A DNA stretch of 64,000 nt from the NCBI GenBank assembly GCA_947454525.1, contig CANGJM010000007.1:1-64000 (forward strand). Direction: 5' to 3'. The position numbers and the translations under genes are program-made. The notes beneath the pieces were generated by a model. It was not told where the DNA came from. It did not search any database and was given only the letters and a program-made list of their open reading frames with translations. Shown here piece by piece: positions 6,640 through 14,281 of this stretch; the first letter of the stretch is position 1; every line of letters starts with the position of its first letter. The stretch comes from Flavobacteriales bacterium. Its GTDB lineage: Bacteria; Bacteroidota; Bacteroidia; Flavobacteriales_D; Crocinitomicaceae.

Positions 6640-7575
6640 ATGAAATTAAAATCGATTCTATTCATTGCCGTTATTTTCATTTCCATGAATGCGATGGCGA
6701 CTCCAAAAGATTCTGCGTACACCTATCGCTTTTCTGTAGAGAACCATTACGGACATTCTTACTTGAATTTTCAACTGGATTCTTCCTGGTATTTTATGAA
6801 GGAAAACTTTCGAGAGCATTTTGTGTACAACGAGTTCGTGAATCCAAGTTTGAAAGAAGAATTGAACATTATTCAGTTGGCTGCTGATTTTTCGTTAGTG
6901 GAAGCTGGAAAAACCAAAATTCCTTCGAAAATACTTGCCTTGAACTTCAAGGAGGTCACCAAACAATACAAGTCCGCTGAATACGAGCAGAAGATGGGCT
7001 ACGTGCAATTGGATATTCCACACAAAAAAGCAATCCTGAACTTGAAAATGTTGGGAATCGGGAAAGGATTTTTGCTCGTGTATGAATTGCACGATCAATC
7101 TACGTGGATGATGTGGTATCCGGGATTGACGGAAGCGAAAAATGATCTTTTGAAAATGCGTGAAGGCAACGCGGATAAGATGATTTTGGAATCATTTGTA
7201 CCAATTGACAAGAAGGATCCATCCAAGGTCGAACTTCATAATGATACTAGCTTTGTTGACGCGGAGTTTCAAGGTGGTTATGAAGGACTATCAAAATTCG
7301 TTAATGAAAATTTGGAAATTCCTGTTTCATTTATGGAATCTGCGAACGTTGAAAATGGAAGTTCTTCCTGTCGCGTTAACATGAGATTTGTCATAGGTAA
7401 GGACGGGTCAATAAATGATTTTTATGTTGACAACATGAATGACGTTTTTATGCCTTCTTTGGTGAATGTGAGCATCAAACTATACCGTGAAATGCCAAAT
7501 TGGACTCCAGCAAGTGAGCAGGGAAAACCCATTTCAATTTTCCTGCGTTTGCCTTTGAAATTTCAGGTTTTTTAA
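6640..7575 (+). CDS. Secreted protein with a TonB C-terminal-like domain
   Basis: A cleavable signal peptide (MKLKSILFIAVIFISMNAMA) is followed by a domain of about 180 residues of unknown family. The C-terminal 100 residues have the TonB C-terminal fold pattern (QGGYEGLSKFVNENLEIP, then CRVNMRFVIGKDGSINDFYV, then MPNWTPASEQGKP). There is no N-terminal membrane anchor, so it cannot act as a classical energy transducer. In Bacteroidota such free TonB-like domains are common in periplasmic proteins of unknown role. It lies 12 bp after trmD and 15 bp before the peptidase gene, so the three may share a transcript. Confidence 0.7.
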   Translation: MKLKSILFIAVIFISMNAMATPKDSAYTYRFSVENHYGHSYLNFQLDSSWYFMKENFREHFVYNEFVNPSLKEELNIIQLAADFSLVEAGKTKIPSKILALNFKEVTKQYKSAEYEQKMGYVQLDIPHKKAILNLKMLGIGKGFLLVYELHDQSTWMMWYPGLTEAKNDLLKMREGNADKMILESFVPIDKKDPSKVELHNDTSFVDAEFQGGYEGLSKFVNENLEIPVSFMESANVENGSSSCRVNMRFVIGKDGSINDFYVDNMNDVFMPSLVNVSIKLYREMPNWTPASEQGKPISIFLRLPLKFQVF

Positions 7576-7590
7576 TTTTTTTTCTATCGG

Positions 7591-9312
7591 ATGAAGCATC
7601 TTTTATGTAGTGCCTTGTTGCTTTTTGTATCAGTTAGCTGTTTTTCACAATCCAACTGGACAGGAAACACTTCTCCAACGTATCCAGCATTAATTGAGCA
7701 CCTCCAAAAACTGGACAAAACACACAAGGAACTTTCCCTGTACAACATGGGCCCCTCGGATTACGGATTGCCCATTTACGTGTTTGTCATCAACGGAGGG
7801 AAGGATTCCACACGTACTTTTGCGAAAGCACAAGCTGGAACAACGATTCTCATCAATAATGCGATTCATCCCGGTGAACCGGATGGCATCAATGCCTGTT
7901 TGATTTGGTTGGACCAATGGATCGCACAAGGAAAACCCTTGGAAACGAAAAATGGCGACAAATTACCGGTGATTGCGTTTATTCCGGGGTACAATGTCGG
8001 GGGAATGATGAACCGTTCTTCGACGAGTCGCGCGAACCAAAATGGACCAGAGGAATACGGTTTCCGTGGAAGCACCCGCAATTTCGACCTGAACCGCGAT
8101 TTTATCAAAATGGATTCGAAAAATGCGTTTACGTTTGCGAAAATCTTTCATTCCTTGGATCCAGATGTGTTTATCGATAACCATGTGTCCAACGGCGCGG
8201 ACTACCAATACACCCTGACGTACATCGCTTCGATGAAAGAGCGCATGTCCCCACAAATGAATGAACTAACCTACGGGAAATGCATTCCCTATTTGGAAAT
8301 GAACGTCAAACAACACGGTTGGGACTTGTTTCCCTACGTGGAATTGAAAGGGGAGACACCTGCGCAAGGAATCCATGCCTTCAATGATTTGCCGCGTTAT
8401 GCAATGGGTTACGCTTCCTTGTTTCATTCGATTAGTTTTACGGTGGAAACACACATGTTAAAACCTTTCCCGCAACGCGTACAAGCGACCTTGGCGTTTA
8501 TGGATGGAATCATTTCATTTACGACAGTAAACGCGCTAGAAATCGAAGCAAAGCGCAGTGCTGCTAAATTGTGGGCAAGAAACCTGCGTCAATATGCCTT
8601 CAACTATCAACTCACGGAAAAAGCGGATTCGATTTCGTTCAAAGGCTACGAGCATTCGTTTCCCTTGCATCCCATTACTGGATTAAAAGAATTGACCTAC
8701 GACCGAACCAAACCGTACGAACGCATGATTCCGTGGTTTAAAACGTATGTCCCGAAGGATTCTGTTGCCGTTCCGGAATACTACGTCATTGGTGGACAAG
8801 AACAGGAAGTCATCGATCGCTTGACTGCAAACCATGTCCTTTTTGAAACCTTGACTTCAGCGTCCATCGACACCTTGCACGTGTTCTCGGTGAAATCGTA
8901 CAAAAGTCCGGCCCAACCTTACGAAGGACACTTTAAATTGTCTCAGATTGAAGTAGGGGAGAGCGCGCGCGCAATGGATTTGAAGCCAGGAGATATCCTG
9001 ATTCCAAGTCAACAAGATGCAGCGCTGTTCATTCACGCATCCTTGCAACCGAGAGCAGAGGATTCTTATTTAACTTGGAATTTCTTTGATTCGTATTTGC
9101 AGCAAAAGGAATATTTCTCAAACTATGTCTTCAAGGATCAAATCGCTGATATTCTGGCGAAGAATCCACAATTACAGGAAGAATACCAACTGCGCAAAGC
9201 AACGGATGAGAAATTTAGAAATTCCGAATGGGATCAACTGTATTTCATCTACAGCCGTAGTCCATATTTCGAGCAAACCTTTATGCGCTTGCCGATTTAT
9301 CAGAAATTCTAA
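7591..9312 (+). CDS. Secreted M14-family zinc carboxypeptidase
   Basis: After a signal peptide (residues 1-20, ending CFSQ) the protein has the M14 zinc site: HPGE (H93, E96) in LINNAIHPGEPDG and a third ligand in FIDNHVSNGAD. The substrate-binding region is GSTRNFDLNRDF, and the catalytic glutamate is probably in ISFTVETHMLKPF. M14 enzymes remove C-terminal residues from peptides or split cell-wall peptides. A C-terminal half (from about 330) of unclear fold is typical of the large Bacteroidota members. There is no T9SS sorting domain, so it is probably periplasmic. The stop is 10 bp from the stop of the convergent PorP gene. Confidence 0.87.
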   Translation: MKHLLCSALLLFVSVSCFSQSNWTGNTSPTYPALIEHLQKLDKTHKELSLYNMGPSDYGLPIYVFVINGGKDSTRTFAKAQAGTTILINNAIHPGEPDGINACLIWLDQWIAQGKPLETKNGDKLPVIAFIPGYNVGGMMNRSSTSRANQNGPEEYGFRGSTRNFDLNRDFIKMDSKNAFTFAKIFHSLDPDVFIDNHVSNGADYQYTLTYIASMKERMSPQMNELTYGKCIPYLEMNVKQHGWDLFPYVELKGETPAQGIHAFNDLPRYAMGYASLFHSISFTVETHMLKPFPQRVQATLAFMDGIISFTTVNALEIEAKRSAAKLWARNLRQYAFNYQLTEKADSISFKGYEHSFPLHPITGLKELTYDRTKPYERMIPWFKTYVPKDSVAVPEYYVIGGQEQEVIDRLTANHVLFETLTSASIDTLHVFSVKSYKSPAQPYEGHFKLSQIEVGESARAMDLKPGDILIPSQQDAALFIHASLQPRAEDSYLTWNFFDSYLQQKEYFSNYVFKDQIADILAKNPQLQEEYQLRKATDEKFRNSEWDQLYFIYSRSPYFEQTFMRLPIYQKF

Positions 9313-9321
9313 ACGAAGGTT

Positions 9322-10284
9322 TTAGAAGGAAGGACAAGAAATACGACGGAAGTCCTTCATTTGTTTTTTACATTTCAAGTTGATTCCCATGGAGATTTCA
9401 TGAGATCCACCTGTTACACCACCTAGTTGAGACACAGTTAAGTCGTAGCTGTAGCCAATTCTGAATTTCTCTGTGGTGATTCCTAAACTCACGATAAACG
9501 CATCGCGGTTGCGGTACCACGCTCCAATCGTAAAGGCTTCGTATTTCAAGTAAGCTCCAATATTAAACTGTTGGAATCCATTCTGGTATTGGTAGATGAC
9601 ATTTGGCATCAAGGTCGTGCTGCTTGAATAGCGTCCACGTTGACCAAGTTTGATGTTCGCACCCATGTGTCCAGTAACGCGAATCGGTAATCTCGAATCA
9701 CCTAAAATCATCGATTCATCGGGACGATTTAAATGGTGCGCAGCCACTCCAAAATAGAAGTTTTTCGTGAATCCAACCATTCCAGCGGAAACGTCAAAGA
9801 AGCCATGTGAACCATCTCCTCTTGGAACATCTCCTGTTTGATAGATGAATCCTCTGCGTGGGTCGATCATGTCCCCAAAAGTCAATTTACTCCAGTCTAA
9901 ATACTTTTGGAAATACGCTGCTTGTCCACCGAACATAATGCGGAATTTGCGATTCACTTTTAAGTAATACGAATACGTTCCAGCAATCATCGATGTCTGA
10001 ATCGTTCCTTGTCCCTGTTGGTCGTGCATCGCCATGATGCCAACTCCACCGGACAAATTCTTTGCGTAGGTATCGTATGCTGCTGCGTAGGTAATGTAAT
10101 TTCCAGTTAATTGCGGCCATTGGTTGCGGTAATTCAAAGCAATCCTTGGACAGCCACTTGATCCTGCCAGGGCTGGATTCAAATAAACTGGATTTGAATA
10201 GAATTGTGTAAAGGTTGGATCTTGAGCCATGGAATGAAAACTCACGTAAAAAAGACCAAGTAGGATGAGGTTTTTTAAGTTCAT
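9322..10284 (-). CDS. PorP/SprF family T9SS-associated outer-membrane protein
   Basis: The signal peptide ends at MAQ, and the mature protein starts with the PorP/SprF signature DPTFTQFYSNPVYLNPALAG, followed by the repeated beta-strand pattern (GGVGIMAMHDQQGQG, FFDVSAGMVGFTKNFYFGVA) of an outer-membrane barrel of about 300 residues. PorP/SprF proteins are needed for secretion or surface attachment of particular T9SS cargo, such as SprB-type adhesins. It lies 8 bp downstream of the barrel-fused anti-sigma gene, so it is the third gene of a sigma/anti-sigma/PorP operon. No adhesin gene is next to it here. Confidence 0.92.
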   Translation of the reverse strand: MNLKNLILLGLFYVSFHSMAQDPTFTQFYSNPVYLNPALAGSSGCPRIALNYRNQWPQLTGNYITYAAAYDTYAKNLSGGVGIMAMHDQQGQGTIQTSMIAGTYSYYLKVNRKFRIMFGGQAAYFQKYLDWSKLTFGDMIDPRRGFIYQTGDVPRGDGSHGFFDVSAGMVGFTKNFYFGVAAHHLNRPDESMILGDSRLPIRVTGHMGANIKLGQRGRYSSSTTLMPNVIYQYQNGFQQFNIGAYLKYEAFTIGAWYRNRDAFIVSLGITTEKFRIGYSYDLTVSQLGGVTGGSHEISMGINLKCKKQMKDFRRISCPSF

Positions 10285-10292
10285 AGTAGTAG

Positions 10293-11972
10293 TTATAGGC
10301 TGATGTATCTGCGCGCTTTTTTGCTAACAGAAGAATGAATACGTAGGGTTAATTGATGTGTGTAAGTTCGTTGTTGTGTGCTCACTAAAGTGCCAAAACC
10401 GGATTGTCCAATCAAAGCAAAATTCTTTCCAACATATCCGAAGGATACACTTCCGGTGTTTAAGTTTCCGTAGGAAAGTCCGAGTTGTGCTTTTCCTGCT
10501 TTAAACGTAAATCCACCGAAGAGTTGTTTTTGGTAATTGGAATGTTGATAGATTGCGTAGGGAGCAAAAATCAATTTTTCATTTCTTGAAATGTACTGTG
10601 TTCCCGTGATGAGGTTGAGGTTTCTTGCTGCGGCCATGGTTTCTCCGTTATTAGAGAAAATATTTTCATTGTGTTTGAAAATGTTCGTGATTTGTCCACT
10701 CAAGAAAAAGAGTGGTGTGTGTATGGTTAATCCAGCATCTAAATCGCGGTACCACAAGGTGCGTCCGATGGCCAAATTCGGATCGAATTGAAACTGGTTT
10801 ACTTGTCCCGTATTGTATTCAACAGAACTTTCATTCACCATTTTCACTTGATTTAAGGTGTATGTTCCATTTTTGAATCGAACAGCTGGTTCCAAGGAGA
10901 TTTTGCGCGACAAGGCAATTTTTGGCGAGAAAATCAAAGCGAAATTGCCGTTTCGAATGAGTCCAGTACTAAAGTCATCGTAATTTACTTGTATACCGAA
11001 TCCCGCACGCATGTTTCTCGAGTAAGCGTCCAGTGAAAGTTGGTTGTTCAGTTTAAATTGGGCTGGATTTTCCAAAGAACGAATGGAGCTTAACATTTGA
11101 AAACGTGTTTGTGAAGTCGTTCCAACTGAACTAAAGTTTAAGTCGAGATTGCTTTGTCCAGGCATCGTGTAATCGTAACTCTGGTTGTTGCTCAGTCCGA
11201 TTTCTTTCGATAAAAGCTGATCGATTTTCTTGAACAGGTCGATATTCCCTAAACTGATTTCGGCAGCATCAAGTTCTGCATTCACACTTAACACTTCGTT
11301 TTTGAAATCGGTACGGTATCCACCGACAATCATTCCTTTCAATGCGTGCAAGTTGATTCGTTCAAATTCCATGGTAGAAATGGGAACATTGGAATTCGAC
11401 AACTTGAAATCTGAAGATTCTTCCACAACGGGATGTGTCGTTTCGTTTGTTGATCCAACTCGAGACAAGGAGCCTTGTTCAGTTGATGGATTCAAAGAAA
11501 GATGATCAGTCGTTTTCCTTGTCGTTTCATAAGGAGTAGAAACAGGCGTGTAGAGTGATGGTCCGTTAACAGAAGAAACAGACTGATCAGATTCAGTTCT
11601 TTTAATGGTTGCGTTGGTTATTTTTTGTTGAGTGCGAGCTGTGTTCTTTTTACCACTTTGAGCATTCACCGAGGAGGTATGTGATTCTTGTTGTTGGTTC
11701 GTATAGAAAAGAGAAATTCCAGTGGTGAACAGAATCAAGAGGCTCAATAGTGCCAAAGCAGGTTTGTAGGATCGTTTTTTGTAGAGTCGTTCTTTGCGTT
11801 CGAAAACCATAGGTGCCACATCCACTTTGGACATTTCCCATGCATCCATGTCCACTTCAAGGTCCGGATGATTCATCAGAAACAATTCTAATTGCTGTTC
11901 TTGCTCCGCAGAAAGATTTCCTTCCGTGTAGTCAAATAGCCAGCGATCAATGTTTTCGTGTGTCGGTTGCAT
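10293..11972 (-). CDS. Anti-sigma factor with predicted dual-membrane topology and PorP-like barrel
   Basis: Residues 1-65 are polar and helical with an anti-sigma-like pattern (NIDRWLFDYTEGNLSAEQEQ, then LFLMNHPDLEVD). Residues 71-90 form one transmembrane helix. Residues 91-265 are a low-complexity Ser/Thr/Gln-rich linker with a short helical part at 245-262. Residues from about 265 to 559 read as a PorP/SprF-like barrel (SRNMRAGFGIQVNYDDFSTG, SRKISLEPAVRFKNGTYTLN, TGSVSFGYVGKNFALIGQSG). The likely topology is cytoplasm, inner membrane, periplasm, outer membrane. Such dual-membrane-spanning anti-sigma factors (Dma) have been reported in Bacteroides. It overlaps the sigma gene by 1 bp and precedes a PorP gene by 8 bp. 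The domain calls are by eye. Confidence 0.75.
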   Translation of the reverse strand: MQPTHENIDRWLFDYTEGNLSAEQEQQLELFLMNHPDLEVDMDAWEMSKVDVAPMVFERKERLYKKRSYKPALALLSLLILFTTGISLFYTNQQQESHTSSVNAQSGKKNTARTQQKITNATIKRTESDQSVSSVNGPSLYTPVSTPYETTRKTTDHLSLNPSTEQGSLSRVGSTNETTHPVVEESSDFKLSNSNVPISTMEFERINLHALKGMIVGGYRTDFKNEVLSVNAELDAAEISLGNIDLFKKIDQLLSKEIGLSNNQSYDYTMPGQSNLDLNFSSVGTTSQTRFQMLSSIRSLENPAQFKLNNQLSLDAYSRNMRAGFGIQVNYDDFSTGLIRNGNFALIFSPKIALSRKISLEPAVRFKNGTYTLNQVKMVNESSVEYNTGQVNQFQFDPNLAIGRTLWYRDLDAGLTIHTPLFFLSGQITNIFKHNENIFSNNGETMAAARNLNLITGTQYISRNEKLIFAPYAIYQHSNYQKQLFGGFTFKAGKAQLGLSYGNLNTGSVSFGYVGKNFALIGQSGFGTLVSTQQRTYTHQLTLRIHSSVSKKARRYISL

Positions 11973-12499
11973 TAGGCAAGTAAAAAAAGTCCTTTTAACT
12001 GTTTCTTTAATTTCAATCGCGCTCTGAATAAATATACTTTGACTTGAGCTGAAGGAATGCTGAGCATGTCCCCAATTTCTTCGTACGTATATCCTTCCAA
12101 ATCGCGTAACAAGAGAATACTTTTCTGTAGGGGAGGAAGGGAGCCGACCATTAAATCGATTGCCTGTTTCGATTCAAACGACTGATCTGGTTTTTCAAAG
12201 CCAGATTTATCGATAGAATCTAAGTGAAGCTTCTGTGTTTTTTTTCGGTGTAACTGATTCAACATCGCGTTGTGCACACAGGTAAAAAGCCAGGATTTCA
12301 CTTTTTCTTTCTCTACTTTTTCTCTATTTAACCACAATTTTTCAAATGCATCTTGAACAACATCCTGAGCATCCTCCGAATCCTTCAGAAAATGAACTGC
12401 ATAGCGATACAATGAATCGCTTATTTGTTCTACGGAATGATTGTATTCAGCACTAGTCAAAATTGTAGTATTACAGTTAAAACAAATTGAACTTATCAA
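11972..12499 (-). CDS. ECF-type RNA polymerase sigma factor
   Basis: Region 2 is visible at about residues 26-95 (DSLYRYAVHFLKDSEDAQDV, then VQDAFEKLWLNREKVEKEKV, then WLFTCVHNAMLNQLHRKK) and region 4 at about 115-170 (LPPLQKSILLLRDLEGYTYE, then EIGDMLSIPSAQVKVYLFRA). Region 3 is absent, as in ECF factors. It would direct polymerase to a specific set of promoters once released by its partner anti-sigma factor, whose ATG overlaps this TAA by 1 bp. The open frame starts with a TTG at 12499. A second TTG at 12460 is an alternative, as the first 13 residues look unlike the family. Confidence 0.92.
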   Translation of the reverse strand: MISSICFNCNTTILTSAEYNHSVEQISDSLYRYAVHFLKDSEDAQDVVQDAFEKLWLNREKVEKEKVKSWLFTCVHNAMLNQLHRKKTQKLHLDSIDKSGFEKPDQSFESKQAIDLMVGSLPPLQKSILLLRDLEGYTYEEIGDMLSIPSAQVKVYLFRARLKLKKQLKGLFLLA

Positions 12500-12581
12500 A
12501 AGTTACACGTCCATGAAAAAAAACAGTAACTACTTAACGAGTAAACTTACAAAATTATTAGCAAGAAGAAAAAAAGGGGAG

Positions 12582-13337
12582 TTAGAACCCGAAATTATCG
12601 AAGCCCATTTGGGTGAGTTCTTGGTATTTCTCTTCGTTAAATTCGTACAAAGAAGAAGGTTTGTGTGGAACACCGCGTTGTTTTTCCTTTAAGTTAGAAA
12701 GGATGTTTAATTTTTGAATTTTGCGACGGAAATTTCTTTTGTCCAAGGGTTTGTCCAAAATACTTTCGTACAAACGGTGCAGTTGACTTAAGGTGAATTT
12801 TTCAGGCAACAGGTTAAATCCGATGGGTTGAATTTTGATCTTCTGCTTTAATTTTTCTTTTGCCGCTTGAAGGATTTCGAAATGGTCAAAGGCTAATTCA
12901 GAAATTTCATTCACTGGCGCCCATCCGGCATTTTTCGCGAAGGAAGATGCGTGAGGCAAATAATCTTCAATTTTCACCAAGGAAAAATAGGCAACGGTAA
13001 TTACGCGAGCATCCGGTTGTGCCCTGATGGACTTCAACCATTCGCGGTCAGATTCCTTGTGAATGCGAAATGGATCACCAAAAGCACCGACTTGTTCGAG
13101 GTAGATGTCTTTTAATCCTGTAAGTTCGTCCAAAACACGGCTTGCAGCTTGATCTAAATTCTCATTGTCGTAGATGAGGTTTCCCGGCAAGGCCAAACGA
13201 GGTCCTTTCTCTGCAGAAATCTCTCCACGGTCAATAACGAGCACGGTTAATTTTTCCAAGTCGAATCCAAAAATCACACAGTCCACAGAGACATTTGGAT
13301 TTAATTCAGAACCTATTTTTTTAAGATTATTATGCAC
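12582..13337 (-). CDS. Nudix-type (NrtR family) transcriptional regulator of the sugar locus
   Basis: Residues about 12-140 are a Nudix domain starting NPNVSVDCVIFGFDLEKLTV, and the C-terminal 90 residues are the NrtR-type winged helix (FTLSQLHRLYESILDKPLDK, then RNFRRKIQKLNILSNL). The Nudix box is degenerate: the segment reads RVLDELTGL instead of REUxEExGU, so two glutamates are lost and hydrolysis is unlikely; it would sense a ligand instead. Relatives in Bacteroidota control sugar use (for example AraR). It diverges from the maltose locus, which it probably regulates. I prefer the GTG at 13337; the frame opens with a TTG at 13391, but that would put the operator-like site inside the gene. 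Confidence 0.85.
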   Translation of the reverse strand: MHNNLKKIGSELNPNVSVDCVIFGFDLEKLTVLVIDRGEISAEKGPRLALPGNLIYDNENLDQAASRVLDELTGLKDIYLEQVGAFGDPFRIHKESDREWLKSIRAQPDARVITVAYFSLVKIEDYLPHASSFAKNAGWAPVNEISELAFDHFEILQAAKEKLKQKIKIQPIGFNLLPEKFTLSQLHRLYESILDKPLDKRNFRRKIQKLNILSNLKEKQRGVPHKPSSLYEFNEEKYQELTQMGFDNFGF

Positions 13338-13354
13338 GAAAGAAGGATTTTGTA

Positions 13355-13381
13355 TATATTTGGAAAGTGTAAAAATGACAC
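13355..13381 (+). promoter_or_regulatory. Promoter -7 box and candidate operator of the maltose locus
   Basis: TATATTTG (13355-13362) is an exact TAnnTTTG box. Four bases after it is GTGTAAAAATGACAC (13367-13381), an imperfect palindrome whose ends (GTGT/ACAC) are complementary. It lies between the promoter box and the kinase ATG at 13409 and just outside the regulator gene, the natural position for a repressor site. The operator call is an inference from position and partial symmetry. Confidence 0.4.
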
Positions 13382-13408
13382 AAAGACTCAAATTATCATT
13401 TTAGAGAT

Positions 13409-14281
13409 ATGTATTTTATAGTAGAAAGTGGTTCAACTAAAAGCGATTGGGTTTTAGTTGATAGCAAAAATAACCAAAGTTTTTATTCAACAATGGGCTT
13501 TAATCCATATTTTCATTCATCCGATTTGATTGAAACGGAATTAAAGAAACAAGTGGACATCCTCGCAGTTGCAGATGAAGTCCGTGGAGTTTATTTCTAT
13601 GGCGCTGGTTGTTCAAGCGATGAAATGAATGAAATTGTTGAAATCGGACTTAAAAGAATTTTCACAAATGCAGAAATTGTGGTTGATCATGATTTGCTTG
13701 CGTGTGCGTACGCGACGTATTCAGGTAATCCAGCCATTTCATGCATCATCGGTACAGGTTCCAATTCTTGTCTGTTTGACGGGAAAGAATTAAGTGAGGT
13801 TGTTCCAGCATTAGGATACATTCTTGGCGATGAGGGAAGTGGAAGTTATTTCGGTAAGCAATTATTGAGTAATTTCTTGTACCACAAACTTCCTGCTCAC
13901 GTCGAAGCGGACTTTATTTCCACGTATCAATTGGATAAAGATCAAATCGTGAATCACGTGTACCGTGAGCCGAATGCCAATGTGTACATTGCGTCATTCA
14001 TGCCATTCATCGCGAAACATAAAGATGAGCCTTTCTTTAGTGAAATGGTTTATGCTGGATTTAAGAAATTCATGGAAGTACACGTGTGTTGCTATGAAAA
14101 TTTCCAAAATACAGAAGTTCACTTTGTTGGTTCTCTTTCTAAAATATTTGAGTCTGAATTGAATAAAGCAGCTGGAGAATTGGGTGTTACTGTGACATCC
14201 ATTATTCAGAAACCCGTAACCGGACTCGTTCATTACCACCTAAATTATATCCTTAATCTTCAAACTGTAAAAACATGTTAA
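13409..14281 (+). CDS. BadF/BadG-type sugar kinase (glucokinase or N-acetylglucosamine kinase)
   Basis: The ATPase fold of the BadF/BadG/BcrA family is seen in the phosphate-1 loop near the start (VESGSTKSDWVLVD, residues 5-18), the phosphate-2 motif IIGTGSNSCLFDG (about 113-125), and LGYILGDEGSGSYFGKQLL (about 135-153), a mark of N-acetylglucosamine kinases. It lies first in a maltose operon whose phosphorylase releases free glucose, so phosphorylation of glucose to glucose 6-phosphate is the job that fits best; this is inferred from context. Its end overlaps the next gene by 7 bp. Confidence 0.85.
   Translation: MYFIVESGSTKSDWVLVDSKNNQSFYSTMGFNPYFHSSDLIETELKKQVDILAVADEVRGVYFYGAGCSSDEMNEIVEIGLKRIFTNAEIVVDHDLLACAYATYSGNPAISCIIGTGSNSCLFDGKELSEVVPALGYILGDEGSGSYFGKQLLSNFLYHKLPAHVEADFISTYQLDKDQIVNHVYREPNANVYIASFMPFIAKHKDEPFFSEMVYAGFKKFMEVHVCCYENFQNTEVHFVGSLSKIFESELNKAAGELGVTVTSIIQKPVTGLVHYHLNYILNLQTVKTC

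Noticed and set aside
12441-12692. Open frame of 83 codons on the plus strand across the sigma-factor promoter
   Set aside because: It overlaps both the sigma gene start and the regulator gene end on the other strand and has no recognisable domain or promoter.
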